In this document: positions 17,878 through 25,725 of the stretch, in pieces
How the letters are laid out: each line of letters begins with the position of its first letter
How positions within the stretch are numbered: position 1 is the first letter of the stretch
Virus record (IMG/VR): IMGVR_UViG_3300024243_000048
Span: 1-38,037 of that record
Strand: one strand, 5' to 3'
DNA length: 38,037 nucleotides
DNA from: a virus
Made by a program: the position numbers and the translations under genes
The notes under the pieces: model-generated
Told to the model about the DNA's origin: nothing
The model's database searches: none
Seen by the model: the letters and a program-made list of their open reading frames with translations, nothing else

Positions 17878-18644
17878 TTTGAATACCAAAGTTCTTCATA
17901 GAATCCAATTAGTAATTCATTCATCCGATCCCGACTTGGTTCTTCACGAAGCCACTTTCCAATTGAAGCATGCTCATGTGATTTTTTAATGTCAGCATCA
18001 AGGCTTTCTACATGCTGATAAAATTCAGTAGCATTTTTATAGAAATCACCTTTCCGAATCTCTTGTAAAACGGTAAGAAGGCCGCTATCCTTGAAATTTG
18101 GAGTTAACATCCCAGTCTGAATAATTTCTAATCCATTATACATCATGCGAATTGTGTGCATTGCATATTTTGAATCATATGGATCTTGAGGATCTCCACA
18201 TTTATATTTTTCACGTAAGGATCCATGAGAAGACTTATGCTTGCTTTGTTGAACCTGTCCCCAAGCATATCCTGAGTAACTATTATAGCATTTTAGAGAT
18301 AAAAAGTCATCACGATTGTCAAGGAACCATTTTGCAAACAAGGGATGAATATATTCTGCCGTACCATTCATGAATAAAAGTTCAATGACATTAGGACTTG
18401 CATTTGAGGCCAGCTTAACAAATTTTTGCAAACCATGGAGCATTGCATCTTCAGTGTCAGGCCAGTATTTTTGTTTATCTCGCGTTAGGCTACCAATTAC
18501 TTCTTCCTTAGTATTCACAAACACCCCACGATAATCATAGTCAGACTCATCTGTGTGAGTTGAATATCCTCGTGACCCTGCAAGAACAAGGTAGAGCAAT
18601 TTCTCTTTCTCAAAATCTTTGATATATTTTACAATGTCAGACAT
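17874..18644 (-). CDS. RlaP-type nucleotidyltransferase (DNA polymerase beta superfamily), 256 aa
   Basis: Residues 23-40 GSRGYSTHTDESDYDYRG are the catalytic motif G-S-R...D-x-D of the polymerase beta superfamily, in the RlaP/PF10127 style, a family that accompanies RNA ligases in RNA repair gene sets. Adjacent Rnl1-like and Pnkp genes agree. The C-terminal part is helical. Oddity: this is the only gene in the window whose first stop is TGA (17874). Reading that TGA as Trp adds WNI and meets TAA at 17865, so termination is backed up either way. The ATGA overlap with the next gene suggests normal termination at TGA when it is expressed early. Confidence 0.82.
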   Translation of the reverse strand: MSDIVKYIKDFEKEKLLYLVLAGSRGYSTHTDESDYDYRGVFVNTKEEVIGSLTRDKQKYWPDTEDAMLHGLQKFVKLASNASPNVIELLFMNGTAEYIHPLFAKWFLDNRDDFLSLKCYNSYSGYAWGQVQQSKHKSSHGSLREKYKCGDPQDPYDSKYAMHTIRMMYNGLEIIQTGMLTPNFKDSGLLTVLQEIRKGDFYKNATEFYQHVESLDADIKKSHEHASIGKWLREEPSRDRMNELLIGFYEELWYSK

Positions 18645-18655
18645 ATTGCTTCCTT

Positions 18656-18874
18656 CTAAAAATAATAAATTGACCCAGCATATTGTGGGTATTTCTTTTC
18701 GGTTAATTTCTTTGTCGCATGAACAGCACCTTGGAATGTAAATGAATAGATGTAATGCTTTTCAAGCCATTTGATTCTATTACCTCTGTGTGCCCTGACA
18801 ATTCTATCGTCAAAATCTACATAAATGAATGGCTCAATAAGATGACCTTTTTTGAATTTTTGTAACCATTTCAT
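18656..18874 (-). CDS. Hypothetical basic protein, 72 aa
   Basis: Preceded by an early-type promoter (18900-18933) and the leader CAACCAAAGGAGT. It is basic and aromatic-rich (MKWLQKFKKGHLIEPFIYVD, KWLEKHYIYSFTF). Stop TAG. No family recognised. Confidence 0.62.
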   Translation of the reverse strand: MKWLQKFKKGHLIEPFIYVDFDDRIVRAHRGNRIKWLEKHYIYSFTFQGAVHATKKLTEKKYPQYAGSIYYF

Positions 18875-18899
18875 TGTGTACTCCTTTGGTTGTTACTGC

Positions 18900-18933
18900 A
18901 ATATACTATACTGCATTAACAAATGAAACCGTT
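18900..18933 (-). promoter_or_regulatory. Early-type promoter, AACGGTTTCAT-N17-TATATT
   Basis: One of eight near-identical elements. The box TTTCAT is at 18928-18923, the -10 TATATT at 18905-18900, spacing 17. It is followed by GCAGTAACAACCAAAGGAGT, the shared leader with ribosome binding site. It drives the gene at 18656 and the RlaP/ligase unit. Confidence 0.72.
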
Positions 18934-18936
18934 ATT

Positions 18937-19923
18937 TTAGAAATCTCCATATTCTACTTGAAATGTTGGTAGTCCAATTTCTTGTCTCCAGTTGTCTACT
19001 ACTTGATTTCTATCATCCAATACAAATAGAACATTATATTGCCCTCTGATGTGAGCATCATATAGCTCTTGCTTGATGATAGAATCTTTGCGTTGATCAT
19101 TTGGTGCTCTCATGAATAGATTGTCACCATAGACAACTTCGATCTTCATCTTTTCTTTGAACCAGCGGATTGTCTCATCCTTTGCTGCTCCATCACGACC
19201 TGATAAGTAGATCATTTTTACATCATCATACTCTTGTGTCTCACCAGCTAACTCATAACCATAGCCAACGAAATCATTACTGTTTTGAATTATTTTAATC
19301 AACTCTTCTACAGGTTTATTCACATCATCTCTGAATACATTGTGCCATTCAAAAGGTCCACGCTTTCCATTCATAAGAGCTGCTGTTCCATCAATATCAC
19401 AGATAACTGCTCTAGGTAATGATTCATCTTGAACAATGTACTGTCCAGCTCTATCAACTGGTGGGTAATATGTCTCTTCACGAATTTTCATATTCTTAAC
19501 ATATTTATTAAACTGGTTCTTAACTACATCAGCTCCGACTTTCTTTTCACGAGTCAAATCTCTTTTAAGCGCTTCTTTCAGAGTGATGTCCATGTATTTT
19601 TCAACAACAGTAATATTACCAATTTTTTCAGCAATATTGTGCCATTCAGTAACATACTTTTGTCTCAAGTTCATATCGTCAGATATAACATTGAATCCTG
19701 CACGTAAAGCATCTTCAGCCATTCGGTGTGTTGCTTTTGAAATCAAATTTTCTACTCTCATATTGCCATAGAAATAGTCGTTAATCATAAATCGAAAATC
19801 ATCTCGATTTATTCTAACCCAGCTATTTGGATCTTTAGCAACCATTGCTTTTGATTTTGTAGATTTACCAGACCCTGGTATTCCTCTCATGAGTACTAAT
19901 TTTACAGATTTTTGTTTTGTCAA
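18937..19923 (-). CDS. Polynucleotide kinase 3'-phosphatase (Pnkp, T4 PseT-like), 328 aa
   Basis: N-terminal kinase: P-loop GIPGSGKS (14-21), then RINRDDFRFM. C-terminal HAD-type phosphatase: DIDGT at 176-180 (catalytic Asp), followed by YLSGRDG and VLDDRNQVVDNW. T4 PseT has the same kinase-then-phosphatase order and 301 aa. It phosphorylates 5' ends and removes 3' or 2',3'-cyclic phosphates so that the Rnl1-like ligase can seal cut RNA. Start at ATG 19923; the gene begins four bases after the upstream stop. Strong functional link to 16433 and 17874. Confidence 0.92.
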   Translation of the reverse strand: MTKQKSVKLVLMRGIPGSGKSTKSKAMVAKDPNSWVRINRDDFRFMINDYFYGNMRVENLISKATHRMAEDALRAGFNVISDDMNLRQKYVTEWHNIAEKIGNITVVEKYMDITLKEALKRDLTREKKVGADVVKNQFNKYVKNMKIREETYYPPVDRAGQYIVQDESLPRAVICDIDGTAALMNGKRGPFEWHNVFRDDVNKPVEELIKIIQNSNDFVGYGYELAGETQEYDDVKMIYLSGRDGAAKDETIRWFKEKMKIEVVYGDNLFMRAPNDQRKDSIIKQELYDAHIRGQYNVLFVLDDRNQVVDNWRQEIGLPTFQVEYGDF

Positions 19924-19927
19924 TTTA

Positions 19928-20119
19928 TTAGTCCTTTTTATATTCCAATAATGCTTCTATGATATTGACATTTGCAACTGGGCTTTCAAATCCGTGCTTG
20001 CTCTCTGTTATAATTTTAGTTATTTTGTCAAGAACGATTTCAGCCTTATGCCACTCAATGATGTCCGTGGCGTCACCGCCTGTGAACTCTATTAATGCAA
20101 CTAATGTTTCAATGCTCAC
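19928..20119 (-). CDS. Hypothetical protein, 63 aa, GTG start
   Basis: The frame is open to 20161, but the only codon there is TTG and it lies inside the KH-protein gene. GTG 20119 follows GGAGAG and sits right after the TAA of the upstream gene, so it is the better start. The short helical protein (VSIETLVALIEFTGGDATDI) has no recognised family. Confidence 0.55.
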   Translation of the reverse strand: MSIETLVALIEFTGGDATDIIEWHKAEIVLDKITKIITESKHGFESPVANVNIIEALLEYKKD

Positions 20120-20120
20120 A

Positions 20121-20474
20121 TTAATCTCTCCAGAGCTCTGCCCATAGTCGTGTTTCTTCAATATGTATTTTCAATACTTTATCAGGGAACTGTGCCTGCA
20201 TATAAAGCTGAATCTGAGTGATAAGCCATCCCTTGGCACCAATGATATACCCAGGTCGAGTAGTCTTAATTGTGACAATATATTCATTGTCGGCATTGAT
20301 CTTTGCAGTGACGTCATGAATATCATGGAGATAGTCGTGATCACCTAAGCTATTGGAACCAAAATTCACTTCTCTATTCCAATGAAAGAATTGATACAGC
20401 TCTTTCCTGAATGGCTTCGAATTGATCTCTTGTTCATAGCCACATTTACGTGCCAGCCACAGTGTTAATCCCAT
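20121..20474 (-). CDS. Small KH-domain-like RNA-binding protein, 117 aa
   Basis: Residues 75-82 GYIIGAKG followed by a helix (WLITQIQLYM) match the G-x-x-I-G-x-x-G loop of KH RNA-binding domains, in a beta-alpha setting like type II KH domains (TIKTTRPGYIIGAKGW, then LKIHIEE). The N-terminal 50 residues include basic and aromatic segments. AAGGAGATC precedes ATG 20474. It probably binds RNA in the cytoplasm; the target is unknown. Placement in an RNA repair neighbourhood is suggestive. Confidence 0.62.
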   Translation of the reverse strand: MGLTLWLARKCGYEQEINSKPFRKELYQFFHWNREVNFGSNSLGDHDYLHDIHDVTAKINADNEYIVTIKTTRPGYIIGAKGWLITQIQLYMQAQFPDKVLKIHIEETRLWAELWRD

Positions 20475-20486
20475 TTTTGATCTCCT

Positions 20487-20810
20487 TTAAGCATACATTG
20501 CTGCTGGATCTTCAAAGCCAACATGTGTTCCGCCGGCTGGATCTATCCAAACTCTATGTTCACGAGCATGCTCTTCATATTCTTCTGATGCCATGTATGA
20601 GGTCGTGAACAATCTATCACTTGTCATACCAAAACGTGATGCAACCTTTTGAAGCAAGGCTTCATGTTCTTCATCTGGGAAATCAACCGTGCTGAACTCA
20701 CCAAAATCGATTGCATGACTCATTTCAACTGACTCATTGTACCTCTCCATCATAGGCTTGACGAGTCTTTCATAAGCTTTTGTTGCGATTCTTTCATTCT
20801 TTGTAATCAT
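20487..20810 (-). CDS. Hypothetical acidic protein, 107 aa
   Basis: ATG 20810 (MITKNERIATKAYERLVKPM) is chosen because the AAAGGAGTT ribosome binding site and early promoter lie directly upstream. The protein is acidic and helical with SEEYEEHAREHRVWIDPAGG near the C-terminus. No family recognised. Confidence 0.62.
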   Translation of the reverse strand: MITKNERIATKAYERLVKPMMERYNESVEMSHAIDFGEFSTVDFPDEEHEALLQKVASRFGMTSDRLFTTSYMASEEYEEHAREHRVWIDPAGGTHVGFEDPAAMYA

Positions 20811-20834
20811 GTTAACTCCTTTTGTTGTTACCAT

Positions 20835-20867
20835 AATATACACCCTGCAGCGCCAAATGAAACAGTT
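20835..20867 (-). promoter_or_regulatory. Early-type promoter, AACTGTTTCAT-N16-TATATT
   Basis: TTTCAT at 20862-20857 and TATATT at 20840-20835, spacing 16, followed by GGTAACAACAAAAGGAGTT. It abuts the stop of the small gene at 20868, so the promoter occupies the entire short gap. Confidence 0.75.
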
Positions 20868-21011
20868 TTAGTCATCTAAATTGAAATGATGATCAATTTC
20901 TGGACAATGACATGTCTTCTTTTTATTCTTAAACTTCTTTAATAGTCCTGCAATCAGTCCAAATAGAAATGCACCGATTGAGACCTCTACAACTCCACCA
21001 CAAATACACAT
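20868..21011 (-). CDS. Small membrane-associated protein with Cys pairs, 47 aa
   Basis: Small ORF not found by length filters. The ATG overlaps the TAA of the upstream gene (TAATG). It encodes MCICGG, a short hydrophobic segment (VSIGAFLFGLIAGLL), a lysine-rich patch and CHCPEIDHHF. It may be a tiny membrane anchor with metal-binding Cys/His. No known family. Confidence 0.6.
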   Translation of the reverse strand: MCICGGVVEVSIGAFLFGLIAGLLKKFKNKKKTCHCPEIDHHFNLDD

Positions 21012-21202
21012 TATCTCTTAATCTCCTTTATTGCGTTGATGACATCAATACTGCCATCTAAATATGCCCTGTCAAGTTCAGTTTTAATCAAGTTCAAATT
21101 GCCAGGTCCCACTTTTTCACCCATTGCGTCTAGCATTACTTTGATCCTATCCATTGCCAGTGCTACTACTCCATCTTTAAGTTTATCTAGATTATAGTCC
21201 AT
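21011..21202 (-). CDS. Hypothetical helical protein, 63 aa
   Basis: TAATG-coupled to the gene upstream (21202) and to the one downstream (21011). It is amphipathic helical (MDYNLDKLKDGVVALAMDRI). No Trp. No recognisable family. Confidence 0.58.
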   Translation of the reverse strand: MDYNLDKLKDGVVALAMDRIKVMLDAMGEKVGPGNLNLIKTELDRAYLDGSIDVINAIKEIKR

Positions 21203-21477
21203 TAGATACCTGCTACGCTCAGACCTTTTCCGGTCAAATATGCATTTGTAAGGTAGTACTGATTCTGAGTTACTGAGCCGGACATAAGCTTTTCAGTTAA
21301 AGCATTCCGATATTTTTCAGATACGCTAAAGCCTTTGGTTTCTTCATTAATAAAAGAAATAAGATCTTCAGGATTTGACGATAATGTCATAAGCTTCTGA
21401 TAATTTTCTTTGACAAAACTGGTGAAAGATTTGGGATTTTTCGAGAGGTCTTTTCTCATCATTGTTGCTTTATTCAT
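21202..21477 (-). CDS. Hypothetical protein, 91 aa
   Basis: First gene of a small operon behind an early-type promoter; AAAGGAGTT lies before ATG 21477. Basic N-terminus (MNKATMMRKDLSKNPKS), helical middle, C-terminal YLTNAYLTGKGLSVAGI. No recognised domain. Confidence 0.62.
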   Translation of the reverse strand: MNKATMMRKDLSKNPKSFTSFVKENYQKLMTLSSNPEDLISFINEETKGFSVSEKYRNALTEKLMSGSVTQNQYYLTNAYLTGKGLSVAGI

Positions 21478-21502
21478 TGCGAACTCCTTTTGTTGTTACC
21501 TG

Positions 21503-21535
21503 AATATACACTTCAAAACGATTAGATGAAAGGTC
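21503..21535 (-). promoter_or_regulatory. Early-type promoter, TTTCAT-N17-TATATT
   Basis: TTTCAT at 21531-21526, TATATT at 21508-21503. The upstream part (GACCT instead of AACTG) is the most divergent of the set because it overlaps the end of the gene at 21535. The leader CAGGTAACAACAAAAGGAGTT is conserved. Confidence 0.68.
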
Positions 21536-21735
21536 TAATCTGGGATAAGTTCGAGATTTACAAAGATTGCCACAAGCAATACACCAAATGCAACCCAGAA
21601 TCCTGCTCCCATCCATATGATTGCAAAACCAATCCACTTTGAACTGTTTCGAGCGACCTGTTTTTGCCTATATGTAAGGTCAGCTGTGTTAATCTCTGTC
21701 CCGCCAATTGTGAATTTTATGTCTGTATCTTTCAT
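21535..21735 (-). CDS. Small membrane protein, 66 aa
   Basis: A hydrophilic N-terminal half (MKDTDIKFTIGGTEIN) is followed by one or two membrane helices from residue ~33 (WIGFAIIWMGAGFWVAFGVL). The ATG overlaps the upstream TAA (TAATG). All Trp codons are TGG. Function unknown. Confidence 0.62.
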   Translation of the reverse strand: MKDTDIKFTIGGTEINTADLTYRQKQVARNSSKWIGFAIIWMGAGFWVAFGVLLVAIFVNLELIPD

Positions 21736-22262
21736 TATTCTGTTACCTCATATTCTTCTTTTCCAAATTTGATTGATTTAATACTGGCCAATTTGATGTC
21801 ACGAAGGATGATCTCGTTTTCAACATCTTGCCGTCCTGAACCTTCACGTTTCTTGGGAAGCCATTCAGTAAGAAGCTCTGGATCAATTGCTTGACCTTCA
21901 TTGAAATATTGAACCGAATCAACACCAACATTCTCAACCTTGAGCTGAAGATAGAAATTACCTTTATGCTCAACAAATTTTCCACCTTCCATGACCGTTC
22001 CCCAAGCCCTTGGTTTGGATTCAAAAACTTCTTCAACGCCTTCTTTTCCACGTTGGTTATTTACTGACTTTTCATAGTCAAATCCAATAGCTCCATTGAG
22101 ATAAGAAGCTTTTGTAATCTGTTCATGGTAGGGATTTATTGCTCGTCCAGCTCGTCCACCTTTGGCCATTTTGACCGGTGATTCGATTGAACATGAAATG
22201 AATGTAACTCCACGATATTGATTTAGCTTTTCAACTAACTCTTTATGTGTGATTTTTTGCAT
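21735..22262 (-). CDS. Hypothetical protein, 175 aa
   Basis: ATG 22262 (MQKITHKELVEKLNQYRG) is chosen for its AAAGGAGTTGTT ribosome binding site and the early-type promoter behind it. Contains a basic Gly-rich stretch (VKMAKGGRAGRAINPYHEQ) and a beta-rich middle (GNFYLQLKVENVGVDSVQYF). It may bind nucleic acid; no family named. Known T4-like phages carry similar proteins of unknown function. Confidence 0.63.
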   Translation of the reverse strand: MQKITHKELVEKLNQYRGVTFISCSIESPVKMAKGGRAGRAINPYHEQITKASYLNGAIGFDYEKSVNNQRGKEGVEEVFESKPRAWGTVMEGGKFVEHKGNFYLQLKVENVGVDSVQYFNEGQAIDPELLTEWLPKKREGSGRQDVENEIILRDIKLASIKSIKFGKEEYEVTE

Positions 22263-22286
22263 AACAACTCCTTTGTTTGTTGCCAC

Positions 22287-22320
22287 AATATACTATAGAG
22301 ATGACTTGGATGAAACAGTT
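22287..22320 (-). promoter_or_regulatory. Early-type promoter, AACTGTTTCAT-N17-TATATT
   Basis: TTTCAT at 22315-22310, TATATT at 22292-22287, spacing 17, followed by the leader GGCAACAAACAAAGGAGTTG. Confidence 0.75.
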
Positions 22321-22386
22321 ATTTCGTCCAAGTCAAATAAAAATAGAACCACTTTAACAGATCTATAAGATCTCTATAGAACAACT

Positions 22387-22707
22387 TTAACTCTCGGCAG
22401 GTTTATATAGCCAAAAGATTACATACTCTCCAGTGATATTAACTTCCTTCTGGAGGAATGTTCGTAGCTTGCCATGGAAAAACGGTTTATCATCAATCTT
22501 CTCCGTGTCAGGATTAATAAACTGAACAACTACATTTGTAGAATCTTTGTCCAGCTTCTGTAATTCGTGATATTCTTCACGACTGATTGACATGCTTTTC
22601 CGATCGTAGTAACTTTTACTTGTTGGTGCCACAACTCGGTAAGCTTGGTGTGTATTTCCATGCTTTGAAGCTTTCACTTCGGTTATTTTGAACTGTGCGT
22701 CTTGCAT
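22387..22707 (-). CDS. Hypothetical protein, 106 aa
   Basis: ATG 22707 (MQDAQFKITEVKASKHGNTH) follows AGAGGAGAAGAAGA; the open frame upstream has no ribosome binding site. Beta-rich with conserved-looking QAYRVVAPTSKSYYD and GEYVIFWLYKP. No domain recognised. Confidence 0.6.
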   Translation of the reverse strand: MQDAQFKITEVKASKHGNTHQAYRVVAPTSKSYYDRKSMSISREEYHELQKLDKDSTNVVVQFINPDTEKIDDKPFFHGKLRTFLQKEVNITGEYVIFWLYKPAES

Positions 22708-22777
22708 TCTTCTTCTCCTCTGATTATGGGTTATTGTATATAGTGAAATATGCAATAGGTCCTTCGATTATCGGTTT

Positions 22778-23284
22778 TTATTTCTTGATAAGTTTACATT
22801 CAATGAAATCTTTGTTCCATTTTACAGCATCCATCTCAATACCAAATATTTTAATAGCATGATCAAGATGTGCTAAAAGCATCCCATCCCAAGTTGCTGT
22901 ATGAACAAAATGTTCTCTTTGACCATCAAGCATGTCACCATCATCATCAAGAATTACATAGTTCTCTACTTCAGGATGTCGATCTAACCAATCTTGAATT
23001 TCGTGTCCACGACTTAAATCATAGAGATGTATAGTTTGCCAGTCCTTGTGGAGCTTTTTAATGAGATCATATTTTTCAAGTTCGCGATACAATCTTGATT
23101 CAGGATCAATGACGCTATCTTTCTTTCCACCTCGCCAAGTTGACGAGATCACAAGCTGAATTTCTGGATCAGCATCCAATATCTTCAATAATCCATTAGT
23201 GCAAACTGGATTAAATTCTCTATAGTTTGATGCCCAGGTTGCTGTAGTCAATACACCATCGATATCTAAAAATATTACTTTCAT
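22778..23284 (-). CDS. HAD-superfamily phosphatase of the RNA-repair (SAK) type, 168 aa
   Basis: Motif I D-I-D-G at residues 7-10 (FLDIDGVL), motif II ISSTWR at 46-51 and motif IV VILDDDGD at 110-117 are the HAD catalytic residues. The pattern ISSTWR plus RGHEIQDWL resembles the HAD domain found in multi-domain RNA repair proteins (PF18143 style). It probably removes phosphates from RNA ends or small molecules. Its neighbour at 23632 belongs to another family seen with RNA repair. Exact substrate unproven. Confidence 0.75.
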   Translation of the reverse strand: MKVIFLDIDGVLTTATWASNYREFNPVCTNGLLKILDADPEIQLVISSTWRGGKKDSVIDPESRLYRELEKYDLIKKLHKDWQTIHLYDLSRGHEIQDWLDRHPEVENYVILDDDGDMLDGQREHFVHTATWDGMLLAHLDHAIKIFGIEMDAVKWNKDFIECKLIKK

Positions 23285-23623
23285 TTAAATACCCTTTTTG
23301 ATACTTATTTTATTGTCAACAAAGCAATTCTTATTACCCATATAGTGCTTTGTACCAAACATCTGCATGATTCTCCATAGCTCTGTTGTTAGAAATCCAT
23401 CTTTGATCTCTTTTTCATAGGCAGAATATTTCTCTTCAAAACCAAAATCCACATCAACAGAATCAAATAGAATTACATACCAAAGTCTATGAACACTTCT
23501 TCCATAGTCTGTGAGTTGAACAGTTGCTTGATCATTCATATTGAAATCTGTTGGTGGAACTATAAGAGTAGAAACTTCGCGATCTCTTCTACAATAACAG
23601 CAATCACAATTATTTACTGACAT
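23285..23623 (-). CDS. Hypothetical protein with Cys-rich N-terminus, 112 aa
   Basis: Abuts the HAD gene (TAA directly followed by ATG). The N-terminal residues NNCDCCYCRRDRE form a Cys cluster that could bind metal; the rest is alpha/beta (HRLWYVILFDSVDVDFGFEE). No family recognised. Confidence 0.6.
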   Translation of the reverse strand: MSVNNCDCCYCRRDREVSTLIVPPTDFNMNDQATVQLTDYGRSVHRLWYVILFDSVDVDFGFEEKYSAYEKEIKDGFLTTELWRIMQMFGTKHYMGNKNCFVDNKISIKKGI

Positions 23624-23631
23624 AATTCCTC

Positions 23632-24042
23632 CTAGAAATTAAATATTTGAACGCGCTTGGCTTTGATGAATATACCTTTCATATTCTCAGCACCAACTGT
23701 ATTTAGTGAGTGAATAAATACCTGCTCCTTGAGACCATTTACTCCTTGATCAGATAGAAACATACTGAATGCATATCCAGTATTCGGATCAGTACTTTCA
23801 ACCATTACTTTTCCATCAAGATCATGATCTAAGAAATATGCATCAAAAGGTTGGTGTTCATTCCAAAGCAATTCAGCATTTTGAACTGTGCTTGCTTTGA
23901 ATATTTCAATTTTCACATCCTTATAATCTTCAAATGGTTTTGCGTGTGCTCTTATTTGATCGGCAAGATGGTTGTTAAACCATTCCATTCTCTTTGGATT
24001 ATCTTCAAGAACAAATATCTTGAAGTCTTTTTTATCAGTCAT
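23632..24042 (-). CDS. Cyclic-phosphate processing receiver-like protein (cREC), 136 aa
   Basis: The start ATG 24042 overlaps the upstream TAA (TAATG) and follows GGAAGGA. The protein is receiver-like: FVLEDNPKRMEWF (acidic pocket, residues 10-22), DAYFLDHDLDGK (67-78, phospho-acceptor region) and FIHSLNTVGAENM (109-121). The last motif with H and N/GAEN is typical of the cREC family (PF20274), seen in RNA repair gene neighbourhoods. It is expected to act on cyclic phosphate ends; the role is inferred from family and context. Confidence 0.68.
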   Translation of the reverse strand: MTDKKDFKIFVLEDNPKRMEWFNNHLADQIRAHAKPFEDYKDVKIEIFKASTVQNAELLWNEHQPFDAYFLDHDLDGKVMVESTDPNTGYAFSMFLSDQGVNGLKEQVFIHSLNTVGAENMKGIFIKAKRVQIFNF

Positions 24043-24260
24043 TATTTCAGATCCTTCCATTTATAATAGCACTGATTGATGGTCATGTCAACCGATCCAG
24101 AATAGTTATCTTTTGAATCAAGATACAATTCAACAAGCTCGGCATCAATTTCACTATATGGAAACATATTCATTGCGTGCCCTTGGATATTTGCCAATGC
24201 TTCCTGAACAGTTTCCATTCCACATTCTTTTCCAATTCGAAGAGCTTGATCTAATTTCAT
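24042..24260 (-). CDS. Hypothetical protein, 72 aa
   Basis: TAATG-coupled on both sides. Helical, acidic (MKLDQALRIGKECGMETVQE). No family recognised. Confidence 0.58.
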   Translation of the reverse strand: MKLDQALRIGKECGMETVQEALANIQGHAMNMFPYSEIDAELVELYLDSKDNYSGSVDMTINQCYYKWKDLK

Positions 24261-24400
24261 TACTTGTCATTCCATATTTTAAAACCGTTTAATGTCGTCA
24301 TATACTGATCGCTTTTACAGTTCCAGCATACTCTTGTCCACCTGTATTTCCCGTATAGCCAGTTATGTAAGCCTAACCAGCATAGCATATTTCTAAACAT
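24260..24400 (-). CDS. Small Trp- and Cys-rich protein, 46 aa
   Basis: Short ORF missed by length cutoffs, with ATG overlapping the TAA upstream (TAATG) and TAA overlapping the ATG downstream. It encodes MFRNMLCWLGLHNWLYGKYR then VCWNCKSDQYM, with a Cys-x-x-Cys and five TGG-coded Trp residues. It may bind metal. The tandem couplings are the main evidence. Confidence 0.62.
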   Translation of the reverse strand: MFRNMLCWLGLHNWLYGKYRWTRVCWNCKSDQYMTTLNGFKIWNDK

Positions 24401-24678
24401 TATATTATCTTGATCATGTCAAGTTGAAGAAGAGGCTGTAAGCTAGGTTGGGCGATTACAAGAAGATCGTGCTTTGAATCCCACCCACTCCAATAGTAGT
24501 CTCCGTTTTCTCCCCAAGACATAATTGGCGACATGCGAATATAAGTCGTTTTCTCTATGTCGCTTTTCCTGACAGCATACCCAATATATTTGTTGAATTT
24601 TTTGTGTGGCTGATACCCTGTGATGATTACAACATCGTCATTTTTCGTTAAGTAACAACGCCCAACTTTAAGTTTCAT
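24400..24678 (-). CDS. Hypothetical protein, 92 aa
   Basis: Beta-rich small protein beginning MKLKVGRCYLTKNDDVVIIT with SPIMSWGENGDYYWSGW in the middle; it may fold as an SH3-like barrel. TAATG-coupled to the small gene downstream. No named family. Confidence 0.6.
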   Translation of the reverse strand: MKLKVGRCYLTKNDDVVIITGYQPHKKFNKYIGYAVRKSDIEKTTYIRMSPIMSWGENGDYYWSGWDSKHDLLVIAQPSLQPLLQLDMIKII

Positions 24679-24693
24679 CTGTAACCTCTTTTC

Positions 24694-24957
24694 TTATCCC
24701 TCTATTACTAAGTGAAATTTGTTTGCCGCTACAGGTAGCTTGACCTTCCGGCCATTAAAAATATTTCTAACTGTATAAATTGTGTTTGTACCATCTTTTG
24801 TTGCTGAGTTAAATTCAGCCATGAATTGTGTTTCGTCATTAATAACTTCAATTACATCAGGTAAATCATTATAATCAAGGCCAAGCTTTTCAGCTGTTTG
24901 TGAAAAAGTGTTGTCGGAATAATTCATCTGAGACTTGTTGAAGGTGCGTACGTCCAT
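24694..24957 (-). CDS. Hypothetical protein, 87 aa
   Basis: First gene of an early unit; AAAGGAGTTCCAC precedes ATG 24957. Small acidic alpha/beta protein (EKLGLDYNDLPDVIEVINDE, then IYTVRNIFNGRKVKLP). No recognised domain. Confidence 0.62.
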   Translation of the reverse strand: MDVRTFNKSQMNYSDNTFSQTAEKLGLDYNDLPDVIEVINDETQFMAEFNSATKDGTNTIYTVRNIFNGRKVKLPVAANKFHLVIEG

Positions 24958-24983
24958 GTGGAACTCCTTTTGTTTGTTGATTG

Positions 24984-25017
24984 AATATAACCCGTGAACG
25001 GCCGTGCTAAAACAGTT
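24984..25017 (-). promoter_or_regulatory. Early-type promoter, AACTGTTTTAG-N17-TATATT
   Basis: TTTTAG at 25012-25007 and TATATT at 24989-24984, spacing 17; leader CAATCAACAAACAAAAGGAGT. It starts right after the stop of the gene at 25018. Confidence 0.68.
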
Positions 25018-25554
25018 TTATTGCTGATTGGGATTAAAGTTTTCCTCCGGAACCTCTGATTGTAGCTGAACTACATTTTCAATTAGCTGCTGATTCCCAT
25101 CCATCTGATACCATTCGGCAAACGGAATATAATTTCCCAGTTCCCAAATTCGATATCCACTATTGAACAGTGCTTGCATTTGAGCTCCATGAATGACTTG
25201 ATCAATATACCATTCTTTGGGCATACATTGTTCATGATTACAGCGGCCACATCTTGCTTCTTCCATAGTGCTACTTGGAAGTCTATCAATTTTGGTGTTT
25301 TCTGTAACATCGCAACAGACACAATTTGGCTCTAACCACTGTGACTGACCTGCGAGTGCCATCTTTTTTTCCATCTGATCTTGTGTAAGCTTGTTCTCAC
25401 CATGGACAATTTGACTTTCTGGTCGGGTTATAGATCCGGCTGATCCATCTAATACTTGTAAAAATCCATTAAGTACGTCGCTTAATAAATTTGGATTGAA
25501 CGCATTTCTCAACTGCTCAATCTGTTCGTGTAAATGCTTAAGATTGTCTGACAT
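25018..25554 (-). CDS. Hypothetical zinc-binding protein, 178 aa
   Basis: N-terminal helical coiled coil (NLKHLHEQIEQLRNAF), then a Cys cluster VCCDVTENT and RCGRCNHEQC (about residues 79-110) that could hold zinc. Acidic Gln/Asn-rich C-terminus. ATG 25554 directly follows the TAG of the gene upstream. No family recognised. Confidence 0.62.
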   Translation of the reverse strand: MSDNLKHLHEQIEQLRNAFNPNLLSDVLNGFLQVLDGSAGSITRPESQIVHGENKLTQDQMEKKMALAGQSQWLEPNCVCCDVTENTKIDRLPSSTMEEARCGRCNHEQCMPKEWYIDQVIHGAQMQALFNSGYRIWELGNYIPFAEWYQMDGNQQLIENVVQLQSEVPEENFNPNQQ

Positions 25555-25725
25555 CTATGTTTCCTTTCGATTATTTACTTTTACCACATAAGAACCAAGA
25601 TCAATTTCTTCAATTTCAATTTTGCTGGTTGAATATATAATCTGATCCTGTATTAATTTTTTGATTATTAGATCTCTGACATCTTCTAATTCTATCTCAA
25701 TCAATATTTCTTTAGTTATTTTCAT
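25555..25725 (-). CDS. Small hypothetical protein, 56 aa
   Basis: Short ORF between genes at 25018 and 25712; ATG 25725 lies 14 bases inside the upstream gene and TAG abuts the ATG downstream. It encodes MKITKEILIEIELEDVRDLI and SYVVKVNNRKET, a plausible alpha/beta fold with Ile/Glu-rich strands. No family recognised. Confidence 0.6.
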   Translation of the reverse strand: MKITKEILIEIELEDVRDLIIKKLIQDQIIYSTSKIEIEEIDLGSYVVKVNNRKET

